Below the pieces are notes generated by a model, which saw nothing but the letters and a program-made list of their open reading frames with translations, was not told where the DNA came from and made no database searches. From Carposina sasakii (taxonomy: Eukaryota; Arthropoda; Insecta; Lepidoptera; Carposinidae): a DNA stretch of 64,000 nucleotides. This document shows, one piece after another, positions 1 through 11,887 of the stretch (position 1 is the first letter of the stretch; every line of letters begins with the position of its first letter). Location of the stretch: NCBI GenBank assembly GCA_014607495.2, contig CP053153.1, positions 6,634,001 through 6,698,000 of the forward strand. The letters run 5' to 3'. A program made the position numbers and the translations under genes.

Positions 1-1490
1 CTTAAAAAATGGAATGTGTCGTTAAAATGCACAACCTTGACTGTGTAGTGTTGAATTCAATTTTTTTGTGGGTTTTTTATTTGTAACGTCAATTACGTTG
101 CCAGTACCTAATTACGCGTGTGTATGTTCGCGGCTGACGCGCTAGTTTTTATCTAATTAAAACAGGAAATAGATGGTGATATTGAAGTTTGTATGCATCT
201 TTGTGTCGATTTAATGTGGTTCTTATACATATCATTTGAATTAGTGAGGTCTAAAAGCCGGTTTATGTTTACGGATCTCAGCTGTTACCTCGACCTTGAC
301 GGTAAGACTCGTAAGTTTCAAACAATATAAAACTTTTATTTCAAAATATTTTAATTAAGTATACAAAGTAATTTTTCAAGAGGAAACGAATTCCCATGTC
401 TTGACCGGCACATAGGAATGCATACTTTTGCACTACTTAGGTACATACAATGACGTTTCTACATCGAGAAAGATCGTGTGAATAAAATAATAATAATAAT
501 CAACATTGAAGTGGATCGTTAACCATTGTTATACTTCAAGTTAATAAGTATGTTGATAGCTACTGTGGAGATTTGAATACCTACCTACACTACGTAGTAG
601 GTAAGTACCACGTCACACGAGACATAACTTGCAAAATAGTTAATACAAAAATAAACAAAAATAATTATTTGAAGCATTTCATTATTGTCTATAAAAATAT
701 AAAAACCTTACGACGCCGTTAAGTCATCTAAACTTAAATGAAGGCAGCTACTATGTTATTGGTGATTTTAGTTCAAGTATTAAGTATTGCTTGGTTTGAC
801 CTCGCAATATGCCTATTAAGAGTCAGTGAGCATCTTTATATATTTTATTTCCTAATCGGTTGCTTATTATATTTAGAAATACACTGGTTGAAATATTAAT
901 ATACCTAGCACCTAATACAAATCGTGGTCATAAACAAAGTTATGTGAAAAACTTAATTAGTTTCTCTATATACGTGGACTAATAAAATTAAGAGAACATA
1001 ATTAAGTTTCAAAACGTCCATTATAACAGTGCATGATATCTTCGTTTGTCACCTTACAACTCTGCTTAAATATAAAAAATATTCAACAGGTATAGAAAAT
1101 TAACATTTATTTTATATTAATGGCAATAAACCTAAAAATATTTTTATATCTTGCATATAAAGTTTTAAGGAGAAATCTCCATATTCAGCGGTTGTACATT
1201 TTCGGACAGAATAATAAAAATGAACACTTAAAAAGTCAGGTATAAATTTTTATTATTATCTAATATCATGTCAACAAATCTTGTAAATTAAAGTTTATAT
1301 TCGAATTATTGGGAGGTATATATATGAGGACATCGATATAAACATCGACATTATCATTTGTATCTAATAACCAAAAACGTGATTGGATCTAAAGAGTTGA
1401 GAGAATGTTGTTAGTTTACCGATATGTTGTTTTTGCTGTATACCTACTAACAACTGAGTACAAATATAATAATAAAAAAATGTTAACTAA

Positions 1491-1680
1491 GAGGGCTGTA
1501 GTAGTCAATGACCTTGACCATACAAATCGGATTTAACCTTGGCCTTTAACGCTCGAAATATATTCTTTTTTTAATAAAGATAAAATAAAATCATAATTAA
1601 TAGGGTTGTAGTCGTCAATGACCTTGGCCATAAAAATCGGGATTGACTTTGGTCTTTTTAATTAACGCGCGCAATTTATG
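1491..1680. repeat. 110-bp tandem pair (also near 36158-36345)
   Basis: Two diverged units share the core GTCAATGACCTTG followed by CCATA.AAATCGG, about 110 bases apart. No function can be assigned. The same pair is present in the second copy of the long duplicated block. Confidence 0.6.
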
Positions 1681-2059
1681 TTTTTTTGATATTATTAAAT
1701 GAAAAACTCTAGACTTACATTTACAAGTGCTATGTGGCGTCTGAAGAACATAGAATTCTTTATTTTATAACATGTAAATATTACTAAGCGCCGCTGTAGT
1801 TTATGAGAAGCAGCGTTTCAAGCAAAAACAAAAAACTATTTGTTAGATATTTTTTTAAATAAAAATTATGCTGATATCTAAATAACCTATAATACCTTAG
1901 TCACTGTATAATACATATTAGAGTTGATAGTCCATAAAATACATTTCTTATTTTTTTCGGTTCAGCCATAAATAGGAGTAAAAGGCTTTAGAAAGGAGGA
2001 AATATCTGGGGCTACGCGCCTTAATATTATTTAGATCAAAAAGTTTTAGAAAATGTAGA

Positions 2060-2175
2060 TATATACGAAATGTGTTATTCTTTCACGCAAAAACTACTTT
2101 GGAATTACTTTTGATTTTGAACGTAGCAGTTATGCAAAATAAAAATATCACTAATGCTCGTGGGTGTCCACTAGT
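2060..2175 (+). mobile_element. Degenerate Helitron 3' end (copy 1)
   Basis: A TTCTTTCACGCAAAAACTAC segment is followed by GGGTGTCCACTAGT. This resembles the non-autonomous lepidopteran Helitron terminus, which ends in CTAG before a host T. The 5' limit is uncertain and no Rep/helicase coding is present. Confidence 0.5.
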
Positions 2176-2689
2176 ACTTTAATTACATAAAAATGTCCAA
2201 AGTAAATGAATAAATGTAATAACTTTCATACATAAGGCCTCGAGTTACGACTAATTCTTTTGAGATACCATAGAGGTAATAAACAATTACGACCGCGTGT
2301 ACGAAATTTAGGTTGCTAGGTTGTTACTTTGTACATTAATAAGATGATAGATATTTGTAATTACATTAACGAGGTAAACCAACCTTAACCTAACTGAATA
2401 CCATATTACTACTAGTCGGTTTTTACAACTGTTTATTTGGATAAATAAATTAAGTAACCTCTTTTGACCACAAAAATAAATCTGTGTTAAAAATACACAA
2501 AAAGGATCCAAAAAAGTACCCCGAATATTTTTTACTAATGTCCTTTTATACAAGTACAAGTACTATCATACATGTAGAAGTTGTATCCTCTGTAGTGTAC
2601 TCTAATCTGTCATTGATTGAATGTGCTTATGCAAACGGACAGCGAGTCCCTTGGCGAGCCGGCTAGGTTTACGCACACGTCACGTCACG

Positions 2690-3300
2690 CTACGTCACGT
2701 ATGAGTTATGTAATATTACGTATAGTTGTTCTTGCTAGACTATTCTTTATACTTCCCTGCACAATTATCAAGAATCTAACCTATTAGATTATCACCCACG
2801 CTTTGCTCAGCCAAACTAAGAAAATGTATTATATTGTTTTCCTTATTACTTCCAATGTTAGCCCTAATATATCTCAATATTACAAGCGGCTTGTTTAGGT
2901 ACACGTCACAGTCAACATCACTTTTCTATTGATTTGTACTATTCGTTCTTAGTATGTGACTATTCACTCCTTTGCCGAATTATCTAGCATTATTATATTA
3001 TACCAGACAGCACCCCACGCTTCGCTCTGCCGAAATAAGTCTAGGTGTATTGTTTCCCTTATTTTCAGCACAACCCTATTACATCCAAACAATATAGAAA
3101 CTGTCTAGTCTTACGCTGACGTCACACTCTATATCACTTGTATCGGTTTGTATAGTAGTTCTTAGTAGACTATTACTTCCTTGCTAAATTAACAAGAATT
3201 TGTGACTAGCAGACGACCGCCTACGTTTCCATCTCCCAAATTAAGCACGTAAAGGTGTATTGTTTTCCTTATTTCGCATGAAAATCCCTAATATGCCCAA
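2690..3300. repeat. Three-unit diverged tandem array (copy 1)
   Basis: Three units of roughly 212-217 bases share the ordered words GTTCTT.(G/A)TA, GACTATTC, CTTTGC, CCACGCTTCGCTC and TGTATTGTTTTCCTTATT. Landmark GTTCTT words start near 2728, 2945 and 3157. The units are clearly diverged, so the array is old and predates the split of the two long copies. No coding signal was seen. Confidence 0.65.
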
Positions 3301-5746
3301 AAATAAGCAAATACAGTTAGGTGGTCTTCGATTATACTTAATTTTTTCGTATCTTTTATAATGCGGGAATAATTTAAAAATATCGTAGCTGATAATTACT
3401 CGATGAATGAATTTTGTGAATAGAACCATGTAAACTAGGCTGTATATACTATGTATTAAGTACAACCAGCCGAGGTTTTTGAAATGGTGAAAAATTACAT
3501 ATATCCACACATGATACAGATATGCGCGAAACATATCTAATACCCTTTTGAATGAAATGTCCGAGATTTTGTTTCGATTTCTTTTTCATAACGTTGGTGA
3601 TGCATACGATTTTTTAAAGCAATATTACTGCAACTTAACCAAAATGTTTTAACAATTTCTCAAATTTATTAAATGATATTACTCTCGGGTTATGTAATAA
3701 AAATTCAGATGCTTATTGTTGAGATATTTAAAGAGAAATTGCAACCCATTACTCAGCCTCCATCATAAGCATAATAAAACAAACTTTATGACCTAACCTA
3801 AAATTTGCATTCAACGAACATAAGCTTTATTTATGTTCTTGAAAAATCGGATATCGGGATGATTATGCTAAGCCCAATTTATATATAATACGTATCTATT
3901 GGATACATTACGACACTGCCATATTCTAGTAAGCTCCCATCTCGTGTCTCAATTTATTCGTAGTTTTCTATAGGATTAGTCACAGGCACCAGGCACCAGT
4001 ATATGTATGTACGTATGTGGTATCTACTTATTCGGCTTACACAATACCTACGTTCATGGTATAGTAGCTATATCATATTCAACACCTCTACTTCATATTA
4101 CAATATCGATAATATAAAGTTTATTGCCAATTTTCAAGCTTATTTTCTGCGTTCTGGTAGCTGAGTAAAATGGAGGTCACGTACCTTTATAGCAAAACCA
4201 AAAGAATCGTCCCCATAGTACCGACTGATTTAACGATCAATATGTGACCGAGATTAAGACGTTTATCTCGCCATTTGTCTCACTTTCCAAACTATTTAAA
4301 TAAGGATCAAGTTGTCACATATGGAGATAAATTTATTCTAGATTCTATCAGGAGACCTGGACCTGATTGAAGGCAAAAAGGGAATAGGGAACAAAGAAAC
4401 ATCGTCCGTGAGTTCCGTCACTTATTCATCGCTTTATCCATGTTTTTGTAATTCCGATCGCGGCTCTTTATGATTCAGTCAAAATTGCGATCCTAGTCTG
4501 TCCCTTATTAGTTAACCCTAGAATCCTTTTAGATATAACCAAATAACCTAGGGCTGTATGAAAAACGCAGGAACTAAATTTTCTGTTATGCCTATTTGTG
4601 TATAGTGATACATTAATTGAAATAAATCATTTATTGAAAGTATAAATCTGCCTAACTTTGGTAAGACGATTTTCAATAATACTGAAACAAGATAATATAT
4701 TATGTTTTTGCTATAATTATATTATATCATGCAATTATTCTAATTCATCTGCAATAGTATTCATAAAGATTTTTCAGATTTTAAGTATTTCCGAACTTTG
4801 TCTTGACTTTAATTAATTATTACGACTTTTTCTTTGACGAGAAAAGTTTTTACATCTGCAATTTTTCACTACAGTGAATAATGGGAAATAATTTGCTCAT
4901 TTAATTACTCCCTTGAAAGTAATTAGTGAGAGTCAGATTTTAAGAAGCTAAGAGCGACATCTGTGTGAAAAGGGCTGGTGAAATATAGAAATGTAAATTG
5001 TTTAAAACGTCCTATTTTTTAACTTGATACTAAATGGTCAAGTAAAATTCAATACGTAGTAAAGTTATAATTTTAAAACTTGTGTGTACAATAAAGAATA
5101 TTCAGAATACTAAGAACTTCGTAAAAGTTGAAGTTTATAAAATAGTTGGTTATTATTTTCGTTACCTTTGTTTATCATTTGACAGTCGCGTCGTGTAAAG
5201 TTTTAAAAGAACCCTTTCTTAATTTTGTAGTCAGTTGAATCTCCTCCTCTCCCAAAAGGATTTCGTGAAGGTGTTTAACGTTTCTTAGTATACTCTTTCT
5301 AAGTATATCTTATTTAAGTTTGTGTTAATTCAACAAAATTTAATGTTAGCATGCCTATAAGTCATGGCTCTGTACCTACCACCCGTTTCGTTGATTGTAC
5401 GATGTAATAAAATTCACAATACGAAACAGTACAGCCGAGGATAAGATATGTAGCTACATAATGTGCCGGCAGTCGGCAGCAGTGTGGCACATGTCGCCTG
5501 GTAATGTAGCTGTAAAACTAATTCAGTACGAGCCATTATTTCACGATGTTTTGATATTTTTAGACTTAAAGGCATGTACGTAAATTAGGCACCTATATTA
5601 TTGTACTTTTTGTTAATCACATCCTTCTACAAGATTTTGAGATATAATCAGTTTTCATGGAAGTAGGTACTATGAAATTTAATTTTAAAATATTTTGTTA
5701 TGATAAGGTATTGACAAATTTCAGACAAAGCATAGTAAAGTAGGAT

Positions 5747-5771
5747 GATATATATATATATATATATATAA
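5747..5771. repeat. (TA)n microsatellite, copy 1
   Basis: A run of about 12 TA units sits exactly where copy 1 lacks the 219-bp segment present in copy 2. Confidence 0.9.
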
Positions 5772-6694
5772 CACGGTAAATTTCGACAATCCTGTCAATA
5801 CGTATATAATTTGCTCTGAAGATAATAACTTCCAATAAATGGAAGTAGGTAGAAATATATTGTAAGGGCGCTTAGATAAAATAAATTACCTATAACTACG
5901 TTTGCGGATTCGCTAAATGATGTGAAGAAGTTTAACCGCTATTGTGTAAACGTTTCGAAAACTGAGCTTTAACTCATTCTCATATTGGCCATAACGATCG
6001 ACAGAAAGTTTGTATCGAGAATGTAGAAAACGATTTTCGTGAGCTTTGATACGAACCATCAATTTCAAGAGAACCCGCGATAAATCGAAAAAACGGGGCA
6101 TGGTTTTGAGTTATTTAAAAACAAATATTCGTTTCATATATTTTACTTGAAACGCTTTTTGAGAATAGGAGCAGTATATTTGCATGAAAAATTCATACCT
6201 AAGTGGAGTTTTAATAGGCAATATAAATGTGACAGTGCAGTTTTGTTTTTTTAATTTATATTCTCTCAGACTGCGGCCAAGCGAAAGCATTTTTCTAAGC
6301 TGCGAATAGTTGCGATTCGCAGATTTGTGATGAGAATCATATGTTGTTTTTAAACTCGACAACAGACGTGTTTTTATTGTTAATATTTCAAGGAAAATTT
6401 ACTATCTACTAAGATTCTGTAAGACATTAAAACTCACCCAATAATAATTACAATAAACTTCAATAAAATGTATGCATAAAAAGTCAATTAAAATCCTATA
6501 AAGTCCCTTGTTTTGTATATGTAAAATTACGTATAGCTAAGTAACCGGTAGTTTAAAAAAAGTTGAAATTGTAGGAATGAATGTTATAAAACACCGAAAA
6601 GCGAGCGAATACGTGCATACAAACACTAACATGAAATAGAATATTCAAAGATAACTGAATCAAACAAGGTTATCTTGCGACACGTTATTAACTT

Positions 6695-6875
6695 TCATCA
6701 CTATAATTATAAACAAAGTCGCTCGCCGCTGTCTGTCCGTCCCTATTTATGATTAGATCTTTCAAACTAGGGAACGGATTTTGATGCAGTTTTTTAAAAT
6801 AGATAGAGTGATTCACCTCGGCTTCGCACGGGAGTAATGCACTCTCACGCGGGCGAAGATTGGGCGGCTGCTAGT
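6695..6875 (+). mobile_element. Non-autonomous Helitron-like element (copy 1)
   Basis: It carries the familiar internal words GGAACGGATTTTGATGCAG and ATAGATAGAGTGATTCA. It ends GGGCGGCTGCTAGT, preceded by GC-rich sequence able to fold back. No Rep/helicase coding is present. The 5' end near the TC of TCACTATAATTATAAA is approximate. Confidence 0.65.
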
Positions 6876-8929
6876 GTAAAATAAATAAAAGTTCCGCATG
6901 GAGTGAAATATTTTAATCTAAGATTCTACCCACGAAAGGAAACCAAGAATTCCGAATGAATCTTTTACCAGACGAGACGAACGAAACGAATTAATTGCTT
7001 AGCCCCTTATTTTACACGAAACACAAAGCTGAAATTGAACCCCTAGGTACCGTTAGCTCTAAATTGTACGTACGATATAATGGTAAATTTAAACGAATAC
7101 TGAACATATTAAGCAGTCATATGATTTACTAGCAGACCTTTTGTGGGTAAAGGTAACATTATACGAATGTAGCATCTGCTTTCTAATCGCTATACCTACT
7201 GCTGTTTTTAACGTTAGGTCCTATCGTTATGATACTGGCAATAAAAAGCCGGTCACGTACCTTCAAGGGCCGGCCATAATCAGTGTCCCTCCGACCCTAT
7301 AATCCACCACCAAAGCTCGTGAATAGGTCGAATGTGCCACAAAGTAAAGGATATAGAAATAACTGCTGAAAATAAAATGAATGCGAGCACCCGTACTTTC
7401 CAGTTTTTACTAATTTGATGATGACACATCAACACACACTGACATGTTTTGAGATTTTCTTTTTCGATCTTAGTTTTTTTTCGATTTCCAGTACCTAATA
7501 GGTTCCACTTCTAGTGAGAGGTTCCAGGTTCAATGAAACAGTCTTAAATTGAGTACAATGTCGTAAAGTTGAAAAGTTCAAATAAGTTCATGGCATATTT
7601 TTCGTTTTCTTTGAAACATTCTTGTAGATAATTTAATTATTTTCGTTATCAATTATTTTTGGTTGTATAGTAGATTACATATAAAACTTTGAAAATTTTA
7701 ATTTAAAATTATAATATATAATAGTTAAAAATATACCTAAAGTTAATATTACTAGTAATGTAGTAGACATCATATTATTATCTTCGCTTTTGTAAAAGGC
7801 TAAACCAATAATTATTTGAAAAGAGTATCTTTTTACCTACTAACTAAAATATATAGTATAGCTAAAGAGCGAAGGTGAAGGTTAAACGGTATAATATCTT
7901 TTTGTATGGATTCCTACACTTACGACAGTTTAATGAAATTCCCATACAAAAGCGTGAATGTATCTAATGCTCGACCTATGTCGTTGTGCGGCTTCGGAGT
8001 TAAACACGTTTAAGGGTTTTTATGGCTTTTTCAGTATTGTTTTGTAGAATTTTAGGGTTATTTGGAGATGTTATTGTAGGAATGTTAAACGATTTGGTAT
8101 ATTTTGAGGGTTCTTCAGTTATTAGGTACTATGCAAGGTGGGATGTATGTACTTAATGTCATTTTGGGAAAATATCAGAACCTTATATAGCTTTGTTATA
8201 ATAATATCGAAATTGATCAATTTGTTGGTAGGTAGGTATAAATCGTAGAAATTTGTTAACGTGAGTTTTTGATAATGACTGAATACGAGTATCTCCGAAA
8301 ACAACTATTTAATGAAAATTCATGGAAATGCCAATAAATTGCTTTCAGTTGCACTAAGTGACCACTTTAAATATATAAATACACACTATACGAGTCTTTA
8401 GAATTTGCAACATTTAACGAAGGATAAAGATAATACATATACCTACTCATTTTTAAGCGTAAAAAATATATTTGTTTACACAAAGCAGAGGTAGTAAACT
8501 TTTCCGAAAAAATTGACCGCTAATTCATAAGTTCACTTTTCTTTCCCAATAGAACCTCAAAGGCACGTGTTCCATAACTTTCATTTGTCCCGATAATTTG
8601 TCACGTTAACGGAAAAGGAAATATTTTCATGAAATATTGAGCTATTTTGTCCATCTGCTCTATTCATGGAGCTGATAACGGGGTTATATAAGATGTAACC
8701 TATTCTCAATAACAGTTACGTACTGAGAAAAAAAATTTAAAATTGTTTCAGTTGCTTCATCTGCATGTTTAATTTATTTCTGGTGTTTTGTCGCTTAAAA
8801 AGCTGGCATCATTTATATTATGTCGTAGTAAAAAAATATATGAATATCAAGAATAAAAATGCTGATATATTTACTATATTTGCTAGAAGTGAAATTATTT
8901 ACACTAAGCCATATAACCTCATCATCATC

Positions 8930-9056
8930 ATTTACAGCCATGAGAAGTCCACTGTTGGACATAGGCCTCCCCCAACAACCTCCACTCCGACCGGTCGGAA
9001 GCAGCCTGCATCCAACCGACGCCCGCAACCTTGGCCAGGTCACAACCTTGGCCAGG
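8930..9056 (-). pseudogene. C-terminal tail of a non-LTR retrotransposon reverse transcriptase (copy 1)
   Basis: On the minus strand the sequence reads DLAKVAGVGWMQAASDRSEW, then GEAYVQQWTSHG, a few codons, a stop and a (GAT)n tail. This is the very end of the endonuclease/reverse-transcriptase polyprotein of a common insect LINE, probably RTE-type. Only about 40 codons remain, so this is a 5'-truncated, inactive insertion. A 14-base word, AACCTTGGCCAGGT, is repeated directly at its upstream end. The sequence is identical in the second long copy. Confidence 0.75.
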
Positions 9057-9242
9057 TAATTATTAATAATTAATAAATAATTAATTAATAATTTTTAGAC
9101 CTACTAATTAATAATTTTTAGATTATGTAGATTAGGGAGGGATGTATAGAAAATCAGGATTTGAAGAAGAAATACCGGACATTTCGATCAAAAGCCAGGA
9201 CTATACATGTGCGAGCCCAGTGACAATACGATTGGAGAGTTA

Positions 9243-9518
9243 GGCTCAATTTACACCGCCGCGGAATGGAATGGAAGCGAATTTTTGCAACGAAATCGTA
9301 TATACTCGTAGCATAATGAACTTTATATGAACAGCGTCAATTTCCAAATTCCGTTACGTCAAATCATCGGATAGTCTCGAGAATGCGCGAGGATTCCGCG
9401 AAGACGCGCGACTTTTTTTAGGCTCGTAGTTAGTTTGTTATACACTTGACATAAAGTTCATTATGCGATGTACAAAAACTTCCATTCCGTTCCATTCCGC
9501 GGTGGTGTAAATTGAGCC
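9243..9518. mobile_element. MITE with long TIRs and a TTA target duplication (copy 1)
   Basis: The ends GGCTCAATTTACACCGCCGC and its inverted partner form imperfect terminal inverted repeats of roughly 75-80 bases, extending to GCATAATGAACTTTAT. The element is flanked on both sides by TTA. A 3-bp TTA/TAA target duplication is typical of PIF/Harbinger, so that superfamily is inferred. It has no coding capacity. Confidence 0.75.
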
Positions 9519-9679
9519 TTAGTGGCGTGCGAATTCCAAAAATAGGTCTTTAACACATTCAGTGCCGGCGATTACGCATTTGCTTCTTTCTAGAGGTGCC
9601 GCTGACGCTTATTTATTTGCATCATCGCACTAGGCGTTGACCTGATGTCGGCACCCTTAGAAAATCTGCCGATAGCGAA

Positions 9680-9801
9680 TATGTCAGGACTCTAAAACTC
9701 AGGACGATGCTTAAAAACTATCCAGGACAGCCCAGAACACCCCAAAAAGCAGAACAACTCAGGACGACGGGTCCTGGGAAAACAGGATGGTTGGCAACCC
9801 T
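9680..9801. mobile_element. End of a GGTTGGCAACCCT-type DNA transposon remnant (also 44540-44663)
   Basis: Several CAGGAC words lead to GGATGGTTGGCAACCCT, a terminus common on insect DNA-transposon remnants and resembling the end of the 18162-18940 element. The opposite end was not found with confidence, although CAGGA/CCGGAC words occur around 9150-9215, on the far side of the MITE. The older element may have been split by the MITE. Confidence 0.4.
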
Positions 9802-10065
9802 AATATAGATACAGTTTACGACTACTTTCTATAGTATACTTATCTACATCTTAGTTAGTCCGATTCGATATATGTGCATATATATGCTTGCCGAGTCAAG
9901 AAGTGTTTATGAGTAGGTAGGTAACGAATACATTTTCATATTGAAAACACGAACAACACTGAGATTTCAATAATTTATCAGCTTACCATTTTAAAAAATC
10001 CGTTGAGTAGTTTTTGCGTAAAATAGTGACAATCATGTACTCGTACCTACCTTACCCTTACCTGA

Positions 10066-10271
10066 TATACAAGGTGTTTTTTGGTCGTCTACGTTCCCGA
10101 ATACTACGGAATCTCCTCATCACCACGAATTTTTTTCTCCATGGATGCATACCTGGGAAGTGTCTGGTTCCCAAGATATTAGGGTCCAAAGTTGAGTAAA
10201 TAGACTGCGTTTTTCTGCATAAAGCACGTAGACGTGCGTAGCAAGTATTTTTCACGGGATATAATTTATAA
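10066..10271 (+). mobile_element. TACAGGGTG-type element, truncated by the gap
   Basis: It starts TATACAAGGTGTTTTTTGGT and continues through CTGGGAAGTGTCTGGTTCCC to the run of N. It matches the first half of the complete elements at 44929 and 48021. The contig therefore ended inside a dispersed repeat, which is a typical assembly break point. Confidence 0.8.
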
Positions 10272-10771
10272 NNNNNNNNNNNNNNNNNNNNNNNNNNNNN
10301 NNNNNNNNNNNNNNNNNNNNNNNNNNNNNNNNNNNNNNNNNNNNNNNNNNNNNNNNNNNNNNNNNNNNNNNNNNNNNNNNNNNNNNNNNNNNNNNNNNNN
10401 NNNNNNNNNNNNNNNNNNNNNNNNNNNNNNNNNNNNNNNNNNNNNNNNNNNNNNNNNNNNNNNNNNNNNNNNNNNNNNNNNNNNNNNNNNNNNNNNNNNN
10501 NNNNNNNNNNNNNNNNNNNNNNNNNNNNNNNNNNNNNNNNNNNNNNNNNNNNNNNNNNNNNNNNNNNNNNNNNNNNNNNNNNNNNNNNNNNNNNNNNNNN
10601 NNNNNNNNNNNNNNNNNNNNNNNNNNNNNNNNNNNNNNNNNNNNNNNNNNNNNNNNNNNNNNNNNNNNNNNNNNNNNNNNNNNNNNNNNNNNNNNNNNNN
10701 NNNNNNNNNNNNNNNNNNNNNNNNNNNNNNNNNNNNNNNNNNNNNNNNNNNNNNNNNNNNNNNNNNNNNNN
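10272..10771. other. Assembly gap (500 N)
   Basis: There are exactly 500 N, a conventional placeholder, so the true distance is unknown. Open frames that appear to cross it are artefacts. To the left is the end of the duplicated block; to the right is the interior of a tyrosine-recombinase retroelement. Confidence 1.
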
Positions 10772-10784
10772 GGCTCATGCCAAA

Positions 10785-11782
10785 AACTTTCCCTGGTGGC
10801 AGTGAAAATTATCCGCATTTGTCACTCTTGAGGCGAGGCGTACCAGAAAAACTCCATACACCTATTCATGGCGCGCAGCTACAAAACTTGTACAACAATA
10901 AGTCATACGCTTAAGCTTGGTGGTGAATATTGTCAAAGTAAAAATTATAGTTATTTTGATGTGATGTCGCACAAGTAATCTCCTTTCTGACGGAAAGGTT
11001 TGATACAGGATGTAGTTATAGTACTTTAAATACCACTAGATCAGCTCTTTCCCTAATATTAGGCTCATGCATAACTTCAAATGACTATGTAAATCGACTT
11101 CTAAAAGGTGCTTATAGACTAAAACCACCGACGCCTAAGTATAGATTTACTTGGGATACAAAATTAGTGTTCAATTACTTATCTCGATTCTACCCTCATG
11201 ATGATTTATCACTTAAAGATTTGTCATATAAAGACTGTGACTTTACTTACTCTCGCGTCTGCACAAAGAATGCAAACATTAAGTTTAATAAAAATACAAA
11301 ATATTATTTTTCATGATAGTCAAATCTAATTAAAATTGATGATTTTAACTAAAACAGCAGACCTGGATCTTACGAACCACTTATTAAGCTACCATATGTT
11401 AAAGAAAACTTTAAAATATGTCCAGCTTTGGCTTTGACAGCTTATTTGGGAAAAACAAAAGTTTACGTAACAGTAGTTCAGGTAAAGCTTTTTATAAGCT
11501 ACAAAAAACCACATCAGAGTGGGGGGCAAAACTTTATCTCATGGGTTAAAGATACCCTCACTTGAGTGGCGTGGACACAACCATATTTAGCGCCCATAGT
11601 ACACGGCATGCATCCACGTCTGCTGCGCGCCGTGCTGGCGTCAGCTTAGAAGTGATCGTAAAGCCGCTGGCTGGTCTGATTCCTCAAATGTATTTATGAA
11701 ATACTATAATAGGGATATTACGTTATCATGTGAAACAAATAACGAAAATATAGTAAATTCTTTGTTTATTCCAGAAGATTAG
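10785..11782 (+). pseudogene. Tyrosine recombinase relic of a DIRS/Ngaro/PAT-type retrotransposon
   Basis: Translated across shifting frames, the sequence keeps the order of a retrotransposon-type tyrosine recombinase. LRRGVPEKL and an AWW core mark the N-terminal DNA-binding part. FLTERFDTGCSYSTLNTTRS and YRLKPPTPKYRFTWD follow, then NYLSRFYPHDDLSLKDLS. The C-terminal catalytic part shows HSTRHASTSAARRAG, with an HxxR motif, and AAGWSDSSNVFMKYYNRDI, whose tyrosine is the expected nucleophile. It ends LFIPED-stop. Several frameshifts and in-frame stops are present, and the segment between the SLKDLS region and the HxxR block is eroded, so the gene is dead. The reverse transcriptase and RNase H that normally precede it are not visible and may lie in the gap. 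Assignment to this element class is confident; the exact clade is not. Confidence 0.85.
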
Positions 11783-11887
11783 CAATAAACAAACATTTTG
11801 ATAAGAAAACTTGTATTATTATATTTATTTATGTAACTCTAAACATCTGCACGTTATCAGTAATCATCTTCGAGAGAGATGCGAAGT

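Larger units (their letters stand above)
1..10271. repeat. Long duplicated block, copy 1 (cut by the assembly gap)
   Basis: This block aligns base for base, in the same orientation, with the block starting at 34660. Differences are scattered substitutions, many one-base indels in homopolymers, and a few larger indels. By eye identity is above 95 percent; the exact value was not computed. It begins at or before the window edge and ends at the run of N, inside a dispersed repeat. It contains no recognisable host gene. Its contents are a 110-bp tandem pair (about 1491-1680), Helitron ends, a three-unit tandem array, a (TA)n tract, a LINE tail, a MITE and a truncated TACAGGGTG-type element. The most likely explanation is a second haplotype left in the assembly; a genuine segmental duplication is the alternative. 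Confidence 0.95.

Noticed and set aside
3241..3534. 97-codon hydrophobic minus-strand open frame (and its relative at 37906-38184)
   Set aside because: The frame is broken differently in the two long copies by one-base indels and overlaps the tandem array; no motif.
8765..9073. Overlapping 102-, 76- and 66-codon open frames, present again at 43657-43965
   Set aside because: They overlie the C-terminal tail of a LINE. Conservation between the two copies reflects duplication, not selection.
10234..10914. Open frames spanning the run of N on both strands
   Set aside because: They exist only because N codons are not read as stops; the flanking parts belong to two unrelated repeats.
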